A stretch of 64,000 bases of DNA. It comes from Lingula anatina. Its lineage: Eukaryota; Brachiopoda; Lingulata; Lingulida; Lingulidae. The position numbers and the translations under genes were made by a program. The notes below the pieces were generated by a model. The model was not told the origin of the DNA and ran no database searches. It saw only the letters and a list, made by a program, of their open reading frames with translations. The stretch is from the NCBI RefSeq assembly GCF_001039355.2, contig NW_019775517.1:250240-314239 (forward strand), read 5' to 3'. This document shows positions 35,902 to 48,200 of this stretch, piece by piece (the first letter of the stretch is position 1; the number at the start of each line of letters is the position of its first letter).

Positions 35902-36998
35902 ATGCAGCTTGTCAAAGTGCTCGTGTTTTGTCTTGCTTTAGTAAGCATTGACAAAGGTAAGATAGTTAGTTGCGGGTTTTTCGTTGGGTACTGTTTTAAC
36001 ACTTCTTGTCTTTCTTTCTTTCTTTCTTTCTTTCTTCTTCTTATCATTATGAACCTGGCAATTGCTTATATGTAAAGCAAGGAGTACATGTACCTAGCGC
36101 GCTGTTGAATTTGGAATTCAAATATACCTAATTTATCTAAAAAAAAAGAAAATGTCTACTTTTGTCTAGAAACCAGTGAACGGTTTATGCCTTCCTCCTA
36201 TTTTAAATTCACTTAAATGCACTATTTGAGCTTTGACATGGCATCTTTTTGAAGACAAAACAGTGTATCACTTTTAAAACATAGTTGGCTATATCCTACA
36301 ATTTCTTTATAATACCAATTTTTTTAGATTTTAGGAACGCTACTGTAGAGAATAGATGTACCAGTTGTCAATCGTGCCAAAGATTTCCGACATCCTAAGA
36401 AATAAAAAGAAAACTCTTCTATCTACGTTAGACCTACTCCAGTCATACCATGGATATCATATCAGTTCATGTTTTCTTTTCTCACAGGTTCCCAGGCGGT
36501 GAATGTGAACTACCAGGCGTCGCTGATCAACAACAAGCTTTCCAGCCTTATGGCTCCCAAGTTGGTGTGCTCGGGTTATCTATGGTTTAGAAGTTGTGTT
36601 AAAGTCCCTCCAAAGTTAGACACTCTGCTGGTATTGGACAGTAGTGGAAGCATAACATCGTATCAATTTGGAAAAGAAAAAGACGCAGCAAAGGTAAATT
36701 CTAGCTTATACTCATAGTGTTTGATGGGTCCAAAACTCTGCCATTACAAAATAAAGAGGCACCCAAATGAATTGAAGAATATGGGTAGAAAATTACATAC
36801 ATCTAAGTATATGACGTAACAAGCGTGCAAGATACATAAGTACATTCTTTTAAGACTATAAATTAGAACGTCTAATGGGATGGGAAAGGGACAATATTAG
36901 GCCTTGTTAATGTCCTCAACGCAACTCCAGAAAACCTCGCCAACACCCTTAAAAACTTCGCCGTGCTACAAAACCAAGTCGCATCAAAGTTAGGCAAG

Positions 36999-37050
<52 letters not shown>

Positions 37051-39295
37051 TTTATTCATACTTTCTGCACCAGACTGAGCTGGTGAAAATGTACATAGAT
37101 AAGGTAATAGCAGCAATAATAATGATAATAGTAAAAGTAAAATACATAGATAAATAGCACCAAAATTACATATATAGAAATGTACCAATGTTTTCTACTA
37201 TGTGTACTAAATCTTCATATTTATAGTAATTATTGATAGACATCATGAAGTGGAAGATGTAGCACAGTTTCTTTTGGTTAAAGCAAGGTTAAGGAATTTG
37301 GCCAAGGAAATTATCACTGTTTCGTTTGGATTGTTCATTATAAAGTGGAATTTATCTTTGTTGTTTAAATGTGCAAAGCATGTGTGTCTGCTTTGTATTA
37401 TTTTAAAAAGTTCTTTTCTGTGTTCTGTATACAGAGGGCAGGTAATTATAATATATATCACGTTATATGTCGTCTTCACATCATCGCCCCTTGGGGATAA
37501 TAAGCACTTTTAAAATGGCAACTGCTAAGCGCTTCAAGCAGATAAAAGGACTCAAAAGTGTGGCCATCGGCTCTTTTCATTACTTTGTGTGATCCGACGA
37601 ATGAAGAGCACTTGCATGTTTATTTTAAAATATGAAGATCTACGTCATTCATGTAAGCCATGATAGATCTGTTGACCGACAAGAAGTGACAAGTGTCCCT
37701 CTGACATTATGCCGGGGATGTCGACAAGGATAATAAATCATTACGTGTTGTAGGCTTAAACAGCACTACCCTCGTTAAAAAAATTCGCTTCATTTCAGTA
37801 CATTACCCACAGCATAACTGTATATTTTAAGTATTGCCATAGTCCAAAACTGGCAGTTCTAGAATTGTCGTGAAGGGACTAATTTGCTGAAACCGTCTGG
37901 CATTAGAGCTTAGCCGAAAATGGCTGCATAAAACTCTTGTCAGGTAATTTTAGTTGCACGGCATTACAAAACGCTTGTTTTAACCAAAGGGTTAAGTGAC
38001 AAGTAATTTTTTGGAATTTTTTAGGTCTTTGTCTGTTGTCGAAGTTTTCTGCGCATGCGTCAGTGTTGTTTATTGGGCCTAAATCCCCCCCCCCCCCCAA
38101 TCTGATATCCTGAATCAAAACGTAAATCTCATGTTTACTGAATAACAACAAAGCATTGTTTACTTTTGTGAAGACATTATAACTCCATTCATTGTTTCAG
38201 GTGATTGTTGACTACATCCACAACAAAGCACCCATCGGATATTATAAATCACGTGTAGGTCTGATAGAATACTCCGTGTACGCTCACTTTGAATTCAAGT
38301 TTAACGAGTACAACACGCCTGCAGCGATCAAGAACAGGATTCAACTTGTTACATATGACAACGGTATGGCTTGTAGTTCCTGAGCTATGTATTTGGTTAA
38401 TTTGTATTTTTACTCATTCATCAAATATTTATTTATATTTTCATTTATTCTTACAGGACGTTTTCATGAAACCCGTTATTTGTTATTTCCAGATCCGTCC
38501 GTTGCAATTCAATGTAATTTCTTTTGATACAACTCTTTAGTAATGTCCACGTCATGTAGAGAGACATGTACCCGGTAACCAAAACCGGACTAAAACAACT
38601 TTATACTCTATAACCCTGTCCGCTGTTCTAAATGGTTGTCATTTTATTGTTGTGTAGTGTTCATGAACTTATTTGTCTCCCCATAAAGTGTGGTCATTTT
38701 GCTGATGGCGACACGTCAGCAGTTTTATATTTGAAGGTTATTTTTGTTTCTTTTTTTTTTCTATTTTCTGATATGATAATATAATCATTATAATAGTTAT
38801 ATTCATTTCTTTCAATAAAAACAGTTGGCAGGTCTAAAAGAATTAAATCTATAGAAACATATTATAAATGGCATATAATAATTTTTCAAAAATTAATGAA
38901 AATTGGAGTAAAAAATGCATTTACGCATGTCGCATGTTCATTTGAGAATTATCTTGCATTAAGAAACATATTTAGTCATCAAATGTTATAGGGCCCAAAG
39001 GATTTTGAACAACGGACTGTTCTTAATTTTGTCACATCTGGAATAAGGTTTTACGTTGATGTAAGGCAGTAGAAGACGTAAACGGTCTTTAACTGATAAC
39101 ATGATGTTGAACTGTTCGTTTGAGAGTTCATCTCGCCCACACTACAAAGAATTACGTGTTGGAAGCAAGTATGGCCGTATCACAAGTCAGCTCTTGATAC
39201 ATTGCTTTGAATGTCCCTTTTTGTGCATCGATCTAATATCTGATCTGTAAATACACAAGTGCTAATCAATATATACATATTTGTCATAGATAAAT

Positions 39296-39350
<55 letters not shown>

Positions 39351-40206
39351 ATTTTTCGGTGAGTGAAATTTTATATCCTTCAATTGAAAAAGATTTAGAG
39401 AGTTAAAACTTCTGCCGAGGCAGAGAGAGAGAGTCATTAGTGCCTGTATTCAAAAAAAGATAAGAATTGTGGGGTCGTCCACATATCTATCATATTTGTT
39501 ATTTGTTTTAATAAGGTTGGCGCACGGCAACCGCAATTGCACTGGGGAAAGCCAAGACGGAGATGCAAGCTAACAGTCGTCCTGGCAACGTCAAAGTTGT
39601 TTGGGTGTTTACTGATGGTAGATCTAATTATGGTGGGAACCCTAAAATACCGGCTGATCAACTGAGAGCAATCGGTAGGAGCAAACGTTTTTGTTTCCTT
39701 TTTCAAACATGCTTTGAAAATGCTCGAATATGTTTCATATTGACGAATAGTTCTCAGTAAAAACACTGCAACTGCTTAATAGTACTATACTGTTACGTAT
39801 AAAACCAGTCACTTTTTATAATTAGATCAAACGGCCGTAAAACGAGATATACTTTTGAATTTTTTATTCATGACAACTGTCAGAATGAAGGCCGTTTGAG
39901 TTAAGTTTCCCATATGAGCAATGCTTGGTATTTCTTCCTAAGTTAAGATATATTTTTTCTCTGTTTATATCTATTAAATTCTAAAAACTTTTCAATTCTG
40001 TTTATTTTACTGTAGGCACAACTGTGTGTATCATGGTAATTGGACCGTCTATTAACTGGGCCGAGATACACGATATTGGAAATAAAGACTGCATCTTCCA
40101 AGCGACATCATTTTATCAGGCTTTGCAGATCCTTTCGAGGGCGTACTCTTTGAGCAAGAGCTCACCGACGTTGAGCGATAATTTCTTCAGTGGCCTTAAG
40201 TTGTAA
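35902..40206 (+). CDS. vWA-B: secreted single vWA-domain protein
   Basis: Five exons (35902-35956, 36488-36693, 38201-38363, 39516-39674, 40016-40206; phases 1, 0, 1, 1) encode 257 residues. Residues 1-18 (MQLVKVLVFCLALVSIDK) form a signal peptide. The vWA fold has the MIDAS motif DSSGS (69-73), a RTAT segment in place of the usual TxTG, and FTDG (173-176), so the metal site looks complete. C46 and C55 form a CX8C pair just before the domain; two more cysteines are in exon 5. There is no transmembrane segment. The chain ends DNFFSGLKL. The family (matrilin/collagen-type vWA) suggests extracellular adhesion or matrix assembly. I do not recognise a specific orthologue. Confidence 0.88.
37003..37048. 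repeat. (TA)n microsatellite
   Basis: The tail of the LINE fragment; absent from the matching place in unit A (about 34241). Confidence 0.85.
37003..37455 (-). mobile_element. LINE 3'-end fragment in vWA-B intron 2
   Basis: Present only in unit B of the tandem repeat. The minus strand encodes CPLYTEHRKELFKII then a short linker and KDKFHFIM, with LAKFLNLALTKRN before the stop, typical of the C-terminal end of a non-LTR retrotransposon reverse-transcriptase ORF. It is followed by a 3' UTR and a (TA)n tail at 37003-37048. It is 5'-truncated, as is usual for LINEs. Confidence 0.7.
39299..39346. repeat. (ATT)n microsatellite in vWA-B intron 3
   Basis: About sixteen ATT units about 170 bp upstream of exon 4. 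Confidence 0.9.
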
Positions 40207-40409
40207 CGCGTTTTTGTTTTATGTAAATTAGATCCATGAAATAAAAAACATTCCATGTCAAAGTATAAATAATGGCCAATCAACTGATTTTTGTCTACTT
40301 TAGGTAGTCAATTATAAGTCTTTTACCACGACTGTCACATATTAGTACATATGAAAAGAAAGGTGTGATAGTTACCTGTATATAGCTGTTATTGCAAAGA
40401 AGTTCAATT

Positions 40410-40415
40410 AATAAA
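40410..40415 (+). terminator. Poly(A) signal of vWA-B
   Basis: AATAAA about 205 nt after the stop, at a similar spacing to those of vWA-C and vWA-D. Another AATAAA is at 40240-40245, 34 nt after the stop. Confidence 0.5.
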
Positions 40416-41683
40416 ACGACTTAGTTCAGATTCCACTGCAACTTGGCGCTTAGGTGTTTTTTTTTCTCACAGTAATGATCATACTTTAATACTAAAATAC
40501 CCATTAACCAGGGTCTTTTTCTGCATTTACATAGCCTGTTTTATAATTTGAAAACAGGTTAAATGATGTTTCAGTTATAAAGTAAACAGCCTTTCCCCTG
40601 TTGAAGTGTGGAGATAGTTGCTGCATTCCAACGTGAGTCCAGTGCTGGCTTTATCCTTTCCTCTTCTTTGAAATATTTAGTTTACCATAATGGGTTTCAA
40701 CAACCCTTATATTCCTTGGGGGGGGGGGGGGGGGACACAGTTAAGGAATGTCGATGTTAAAATCAGCACTGAGACCCCACAAAGGTACATGTACATGTAG
40801 GGTCACTTTCAAAATATAATGAGCTGAGCAAATTGTGGTTCGTAACGTGAGGCCTTATATTATGTAAATTACAAAATATGCACTGAAGGATAAAACAATT
40901 TTTTATACAAACAGTTTGTCACAATGAGTCCCATTAACAAAATAAGGAAATTCGTTTAAACCAAAATGAACCGAAACAGGAGGGTATACGTGCAGTTTAT
41001 CTTGTAACCAGGATAGTATTAGAAATATCTAAATAAGTTACACCTTTTCCTGTATCGTTTGACAAACATACTGTTTAAAGATATAGGGGGTGAATGCAAT
41101 TTAAATTGCCACTGACAACCGCAATAAAGCTTGAATAAGCAAGAGGTATGAAAACCCCAAACATCGTTGGTTGTATATCGAGAATGTAATCCGAGATCGA
41201 GCTCACATGATAGATAATTGATTTCGAAAATTTGATATTTAAAAGATGTAGAAAGCATATTTGAATACAGTGTTCGGAATTAATATTGTATTGATAAAAA
41301 ATTGACATTGGGTAAAAGGGAGAAGTATCAAAATTCTTTTTTCAGAATATTTCGCGCCAATAATTCGCTTCGCATGCTTTTAAACAAGGAAAAAGTGCAA
41401 ATGAATCCTTATAAGCTTAACTGAAGTAAATTGTAAGTCCTAATTTAATTTGAGCGGATCATTTTTATCTTTTCAAATTACATTTAATCACGGTTTCTTT
41501 GTATTTTCCTTTATGTAAATAAAAATCATGACGAATGCCAATCCGCATACGTTTTAGGATAATCTTACATGCACAGAAATTGTCCTTGGACTTTTCATTA
41601 ACTGTCTGTCATTATTTTTATTGAGGAAATATAAAAAATCATGGGTGAGCTACGTCCTGCACGTACACATGTAAGGAAAGTAC

Positions 41684-41690
41684 TATAAAA
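41684..41690 (+). promoter_or_regulatory. TATA box of vWA-C
   Basis: TATAAAA 68 nt before the ATG. The upstream 90 bp (gaggaaatataaaaa, then tgcacgtacacatgta) are nearly the same as in vWA-D. Confidence 0.7.
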
Positions 41691-41751
41691 ACAACAGTGA
41701 GAAAACACATCAACAACACTTTCAGAAAATGATATAGGAGTGTGACCTAAG

Positions 41752-44700
41752 ATGCAGCTTATTAATGTGCTCGTGGTTTGGCTGGCTTTAATCAGTGCTG
41801 AAAAAGGTGAGATTTTTAGTTTTCTGGTAATTGCCCCCCTTTTTTCGATTTTCATTCTCCCTTTTCCCATTTTTTCTTTTCTTTCCTTTTTCTTTCTTTC
41901 TTGATATTAATTATATGTCAGGGGAGTCTTCACTTAAACGCGCTATTTGCGTAGAGGTAAATATTGAATTTCTTAAAAAAGATATTGCCTCCGAATCATA
42001 CAGCACAGTGCTATCTTAAAACAACAATGCCTGGAGAGAAAACAGGTATCAAAAAAGGAAAAGATCACCGCTATTCCCCGAGGAAAAAACTATTTACTCG
42101 AACATCTCCTTTTTTCCATAGTTTTCGGAGTGACTAACGTCGTTCACCAGGCCTCATTGATGAACAAGAAGCTATCCAGTATTATGGCTCCGAGATGCAT
42201 TGGTGTATTATTTCATAAGCGGTGTGTTCTAGTTCCCCCAAAGTTAGATTTGCTGTTGGTGTTGGACAGTAGTGGAAGTGTTAGGCCCAAGTACTTTGAA
42301 ATGGAAAAAAGTGCAGCAAAGGTAAATTCTTAAAAAGAAGAGGCATCCAAATAATTTGGTGAACGTAGCCTTAAAAAATTCCATTACATTCATTAATATG
42401 CATGTACTGTCTGTTTAGCTATATATTTAGGATGCCTGGTACACCAACTGAAAAAAATTTATTAACATCTGAACAAATAACCTTGTCACTTCCACTGCAG
42501 CCTATAAAGGCGTCTTCATGTGCACGGTTTAGCAGAATTTTAATTTTTTCAAAAAATAAAAATAAATAGAATAAAATTAAATAAAATAAATATAAATAAA
42601 ACAAACAGAATAGAAATAAATGTGTCAAAAGTATTGAGGAAGAAGGGAAATTATCATCATCTTGATATCACTTATAAACACTTGTAAAAAATCCTAATAT
42701 AGGCTTTGAGAAACACAGGCATTAATTGTTCAGCATGAAAAATTTTTACCATTTTTTTTTCAGATAATTGTAGATTACATCCACAACAAAGCGCCTATTG
42801 GATATTATAAATCACGTGTGGGGCTGATAAAGTACTCCGTGCACGCTGAGTTTGAATTTAAATTTAACGAGTACAACACGTCTGCAGCGATCAAAAACAG
42901 GATTCAGCTGGTGAAATATGATAACGGTACGACTGTTGAGTGTCATAGTTCTATTGATATGTATACGGTTAAATTTACGGTTAATTATGGTCAATTTTAA
43001 TTTGATTTCAGTTTAAATTTAAATTTAAAAGTCAAAAGAAATTTAACAGACAGTCTTGCAAAGTTTTTTTTTTTTTGCTTTATTTACACACTCTTGCTCA
43101 AAATGGTTGGTAAACGGAAATTTTTAGATGCATTTCGCCCTGTTTCTTTCATTATACTGTTATTACCAAAATTATACCGTTTATATTGCTTAATATGTAA
43201 AACTGGAGAATTAGTAAAGACAAAGAGAAACAAACAATGCAAATCTAAGAAAAGCGTTCATTAATTTATGTTTTTTTTTCTCGTGCCCCCTCCCTAAAAT
43301 GAGTATTTTTTTACACAACAGTAATAAGTGAAAAAACATAGGTTTGTACTGTGACTTAAAATTAATATGAAATTTGGGGAAATTGTTATGAAACACTTTC
43401 AGACTTCATTAATAATCTCAATAGCGGGAATGCCCACCGCGAGCCTGTATTATGGCCGCCAGACGGCGTGGCATACTGTGAACTAGAGTTACAGCTCTTT
43501 GGAGAAGAATTCTGGTCCATTTATTTTTAAGGGCATCTGGCAGTTGATCTAGATCAGGCCTACCCAACTACCAGACTCGGCACCTACGGATCCAGAATAA
43601 ACCGGTATATCAGACCACAGTACCCGTTTTCAAGGTGTGTGTCAGATCGCATTACAGAGTATCATACCCCATCACAAATTTTGTAAGCCTACCTGTCATC
43701 CGGGTATCGCTCCTCGTTTTCGTCAAGTAGGAGTCGTATGAATACAACAACATGGAAATCGGCAATCCTCGGCTCATCCCGCAAGCTCCATACTATTGTC
43801 GAGTGCGGAGACATCGGAGTAGTTCCAAGTGACAACATGGCGACAGACGACTCACTGATTCTCGTCCAGAAAATATTTAACCCCCGACAGAATATCGAAA
43901 TAATCAAAATAAGGTCTACTTTTCTAAATGAATATATAAGTTTGCAAGTTCTTATTTACAAAACATCATTGGCTATGTTCGAACCTAAATTTTATGTTAA
44001 AAATTGAGGTATTGTCACATTTTTAGCATAAACAGGGAAAATTGCATCAGCGCACGAATCTAGATGAGATGCACTACTTTCCAACCCCGCTTTAAAGCAC
44101 TCTACTGTCAAAAGACAATAGGTCGCGCCGTGCTTTATTTCGTGTAAAGTCACGTCATCCACGAATGCGTTCCAAGCACCAATGCACAGGGTTAATTACT
44201 CGTGCTTTAAGCCAGATAAAGCATTCGGCGCTGAGCTTTACGCGAAATAGAGCAGATAATTGTCTCGGCTTCGCCTCGCCAATTATCTGCTCTATTTCGC
44301 GTAAAGCTCAGCGCCTCGTACTTTATCTATACCTAGGATCATCGCTATCACATCAAAATCGGTGTGGTGGCTGATACTCTGTAATGCGATATGACACACA
44401 CCTTGAAAACGGGTAGTGTGGTCTGATATACCGGTTTATTCTGGATCCGTAGGTGCCGAGTCTGGTAGTTGGGTAGGCCTGTAGATTAGCAGGTGAAGAA
44501 TTTCTCCTTTACATAGGCACTACCAAGTTCGACCCACATTTGCTCAATTGGGTTTGCATCTGGGCTTCTTGCTGGCTGTGGCATCATCTGAATGTTGTTT
44601 TGGCGGATATAGTAATTAAGCGGGCTGTATGGGGAGTTGCATTGTCATGATGCAATCTAAAATTGCCTCCGTATACCCCACATGCGAACAGCTCCAGGCT

Positions 44701-46204
44701 CTGTTAGAAAATGTCCCTGTATCTGGCAGCGTTAAGGTTTTCATTCAGAGGAAGCAGTGGGCAAATGCCGTTGCTGCAAATGGCACCCCTAACATGTACG
44801 GAACCACCTTCTCCAGCTACTGTTTTTTTAATAGTTTCAGTCAACAGCCTCTCTCTCTAACGAGTCTACGGGAACCATCAGCAAACACCACGTGGTTCCA
44901 ATGTTGGACCGTAAGGTTACGGTGCTGCCACGCCCACTGCAGCCTGTTTGCTCGATGGGTAGGTGTCAAGCGTGGTTTCTTCGCCATTCTTCATGAAGCG
45001 TATAGCCATGTTCCAACGGCCTGCGGTTTACGGTCTGGTGAGACAATCGAGCCAAACGTGGGGCCTGTAGCTCCAAAGCAATGACTTTTTCAGATTTGGT
45101 CCGCTCTCTTCTTTCCAGGTTGATGAGGACACGGTCACTTCTGGCATTTCCACTTCGTGGTCTACCCGTAGAAAATAGCAGGTGTCACATTTCCTGTCAC
45201 AGCCATTCTCCTCAAGGTGATCTATTCACAGTTTTCCTGTCCACACCCAAACGTCTGGCTATCTCGATTTGTTCTACGCCGATATCTGCATGTGCAATCA
45301 TCTGGTGTCGTATCACCATATTAGCAGGTCGCGGCATGGTCTCAGTAATCGGTAGACACAGTTACTAATATGCAAACCTCCGCGAAAACTGACAGAACAT
45401 GACAACCGCACCCCACCCCACCAGCACTATGCCAAAATTCATGTTTCACACACCCCAGACATTCCAGTCATAACCAACGGAGAGTGACTGACTGAAAAGT
45501 GTTCATAGTACACATTCCTGTTACGTAATGTCGTGCCAATTGGTGCAATGACTCCTTTTTCGTACCAAGTGTTGCGTTTTAGTAATAGGAGTAAAATATT
45601 CCAAAAAGTTATTTTCGACGTGTACCAACCGTTTTGGGCAATAGTGTATATAATCTGTTTTGTGTGTGTTTATAATAGGTTGGCGCACGGCAACTGCACT
45701 CGCCCTGTCACTAGCTAGAAGATATTTGCAAGTAAATAGTCGCCCTGGCTATATCAAAGTTATATGGGTGATTATTTTCGGTCAATCCAATTATGGTGGA
45801 AACCCTAAAATACCGGCTGATCAACTAAAAGCGATCGGTAGGGGCAATGTTAAAAGTTTTCTGTACGAGTATTGCATCATATCTCATTATAAGTTTGAAT
45901 GCCTTTCTCTCTGTTTGTAGTTATATCATTTTATAACATTTCATTTCATTTATTCTTCTCATTTGTATTATTATCTTGTATTAAACATTCAATTTCATTT
46001 CATTTTACTGTAGGCACATTTGTGTGTGTCATAGCAGTGGGACTGGATATTAACTGGCAGGAGATATACGACATAGCGAGTCCCGGCTGCGTTTTTTTTG
46101 CGAATTCGTTCTTTGAGGCTCTTGAAATCATTAGACGGGCGTACTTCTTGGGTTTGAATATTCGACCTTTAAGCCTTGGTGCCTTCAGTGGTCTTCGATA
46201 TTAG
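41752..46204 (+). CDS. vWA-C: secreted vWA protein with altered metal site
   Basis: Five exons (41752-41806, 42122-42321, 42764-42926, 45679-45837, 46014-46204) encode 255 residues with the same phases as vWA-B. Signal peptide MQLINVLVVWLALISAEK; CX8C pair in CIGVLFHKRC; DSSGS present. In exon 4 the usual LFTDGQSN reads VIIFGQSN: the third MIDAS Asp (TDG) is lost although the frame and flanking residues are intact. It ends GAFSGLRY. Intron 3 is 2.75 kb because of nested transposons. The gene is probably expressible (TATA at 41684-41690, poly(A) signal at 46446-46451), but cation-dependent ligand binding may be impaired. Confidence 0.86.
43555..44481. mobile_element. Non-autonomous element with 110-bp TIRs, inserted in the Tc1 transposase
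   Basis: The ends 43555-43664 and 44372-44481 are inverted copies (CAGGCCTACCCAACTACC start) with about three mismatches in 110 bp. The insertion is flanked by a 5-bp direct repeat TAGAT (43550-43554 and 44482-44486). No transposase ORF is present. The centre holds a near-perfect hairpin (44227-44315). Family unassigned. Confidence 0.82.
44227..44315. repeat. Perfect 36-bp inverted repeat (hairpin)
   Basis: The arms 44227-44262 and 44280-44315 are exact reverse complements around a 17-nt loop (tctcggcttcgcctcgc). The stem continues outward imperfectly (gataaag / ctttatc). It lies in the middle of the TIR element and may be another palindromic insertion. Confidence 0.9.
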
Positions 46205-46445
46205 GTTGCACATCGAGTTTTCCTGAATACACACTTACCTATACATGTACTTGATACATTTAATGTAAAATAGAATTATGGAAAACATCTCTGAGCAAAA
46301 TTGGTATCCAAACAATAGAAATAATTTGTACACCTAAAGTATTCTACTAATGATATATTTATTAAGACGGCTATATTCTAGTTTAGTTTATACAGAGTGA
46401 AGGTACAACGATTATACATTTATAGCTTATATTGAATCACATGCC

Positions 46446-46451
46446 AATAAA
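46446..46451 (+). terminator. Poly(A) signal of vWA-C
   Basis: AATAAA about 240 nt after the stop; the local context (ccaataaaacg) resembles that of vWA-D. Confidence 0.55.
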
Positions 46452-46499
46452 ACGTTTGCGACCTATTTGTATTGCGTCTTAAACTTGTTTTTTGAATTT

Positions 46500-48200
46500 G
46501 TTTTTTTTTCCTAATAATGTCCACGTCCAAACACATATGCCCAGTGGGATAATAATTACATTGAGAATTTTCGATATTCATGTAAACTTTCCAAATTTTG
46601 AAAGCATGTTGTGTAAATGCTTAAATAGTAATTAAAGGGATAGCAACCATTCGTAAGTTATCCATATTTCATAATAAATACATTGTAAATAACTCATAGA
46701 AATACAATAAATTCTATTTTACCCCCCAAAACGACGGTTAACACAATTATTTTGAAATTTGTGCTTGCCATCATTTCACGTGACCTCCATAGATGGCTAC
46801 ACACTGCAATAGTCTCTTAAGAAATTATTACAAAAAAAAAAAAAAAAAAAAAAAACTTTTTAGAAAAAAACCAGGGACTAATTTTGAATGTGGGAATGGA
46901 CTCATTTACAATTGGTAAGTATGGACAAATTGTTCTTTACCCCAGGAAAATTAATTTTTCGGCCAATATGAACAGTTGTTATTCCTTTAAATGAATACAT
47001 GAAATTTTACGTGACATCAAATGTAGATATTTCATACAACGTAAATGCAGCATTACTGCAGAATTAAGACTACAGTAGAAGACAATTTAACTTTTATATA
47101 CTGACAAGACACGTGACTTTTTTTCTGAGGGAGGAGATAGGGGGAAAAACGGGTTCTACCGAAGCTGATGGAGGTAAGGCACCGTGCCTTCCCCTGAATC
47201 CGCCCTTGCACAAATTTAGAGTTACATGTACCTGTATACTTTCAGAAGTGCAACATTTCATTGACGTGAAGTCATACACATCGCCCAATCCTTTTAAACT
47301 TACAATTATACATGAGTAGAAACAGATCTGTTGAAGTTCTTCGGGGCCGAAACAGGAGCTCATAAAATATTGGCATGTTCAATTCAGCAATTAAGATTTG
47401 TAAATATAATGTTGAATGCTGTTGTTTTAATAAGATGAAATAATGTTTTTGCACGTGAGGTTATGAACGTTTGCACGCTGAATTTCGCACTCTATATGAT
47501 ATAGAGCCAATATATGAAACAAGAGAACGGTGCAAATAGAGTCAATAGTTTACTTAAACCAATAAAAGAAGAATATCACACGAGCAGAAATACGGTGGTC
47601 AAAGACACTATATGGTTTATCTTGGCGGGCTCTCTATGAAGTAATGAAATTCATGTTTCCGCTACGGCACAGAATAAACTTAGAGAAACGCTTTGTTCTA
47701 ATTCAAGTACTATTAAAATGGCAACGGTTAAACGCTGCACGCAGCGAAAATAAAACGCTTAAGAGTGTGGTAACTTAAACTTGTTTTATCTGTTTTTCAT
47801 TACCTCAGATTAATCCGATGATTGTGGTCCCTGAACGGTCTTAAAATGGGAACATGCCGTTAAACTGTTTCTTTGAGAATTCACCTGGCCCACTCTGAAG
47901 CGTTACAAAGTTGGAGGCATTTATTGCCATATCACATGTCAGCTCTGAAAACATTATTTTGAACGTCCATTTTGTGTCGATTCATTTTTGTTAAACAGAT
48001 CTATCCAGGATGCCAAACTTGGTATGCATGTTCTAGCACCGATCTCATTAATATCTGTTATGTAAATACACATGTGTTAATCAAGTAAAATACACGCAAC
48101 ATGTTTCTCATGCCAGCAAGTATTAATGTAAGCACTGGTCAGCTTTCATATACATATATATATTCCCAGCTTAATTATAGATTATGTGCTGGCCTAAAAA
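46500..48200. other. Spacer between vWA-C and vWA-D
   Basis: No exon is seen. About 47340-47660 resembles 52600-52920 downstream of vWA-D, and about 47860-48080 resembles 39110-39270 in vWA-B intron 3. A fragment at about 47140-47215 (GCAAGGGCGGATTCAGGGG on the minus strand) looks like the end of a widespread interspersed repeat. Confidence 0.55.

Larger units (their letters stand above)
31900..37842. repeat. Tandem near-identical 2.7-kb repeat (A unit 31900-34633, B unit 34638-37842)
   Basis: The units share the promoter, exon 1, intron 1, exon 2 and most of intron 2, with few differences (small indels, an extra ggcct in unit B). The junction is a single N at 34636, exactly where unit A ends (gtattgccatag). 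Unit B has one extra block of about 450 bp, a LINE fragment. Confidence 0.9.
43418..45339 (-). pseudogene. Tc1/mariner-type transposase, decayed and interrupted
   Basis: Read on the minus strand: a helix-turn-helix (IEIARRLGVDRKTVNR) near the start, several stops, a GRPRS AT-hook, NHVVFADGSRRL in the first-Asp region, HHDNATPHTARLI for the second Asp, then a frameshift, PARSPDANPIEQMWVELG for the last acidic residue, and a C-terminus VHSMPRRLAAIIQARGG before the stop at 43418. A 927-bp TIR element at 43555-44481 splits the C-terminal part. Stops and frameshift mean it is inactive. Element ends were not found. Confidence 0.82.

Noticed and set aside
44629-45368. Plus-strand ORFs of 151 and 95 aa
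   Set aside because: They are antisense to a decayed Tc1/mariner transposase read on the minus strand.
27100-45400. tRNA or rRNA genes
   Set aside because: I looked for A/B-box-like or cloverleaf patterns by eye and saw none convincing; a tRNA search program would be decisive.
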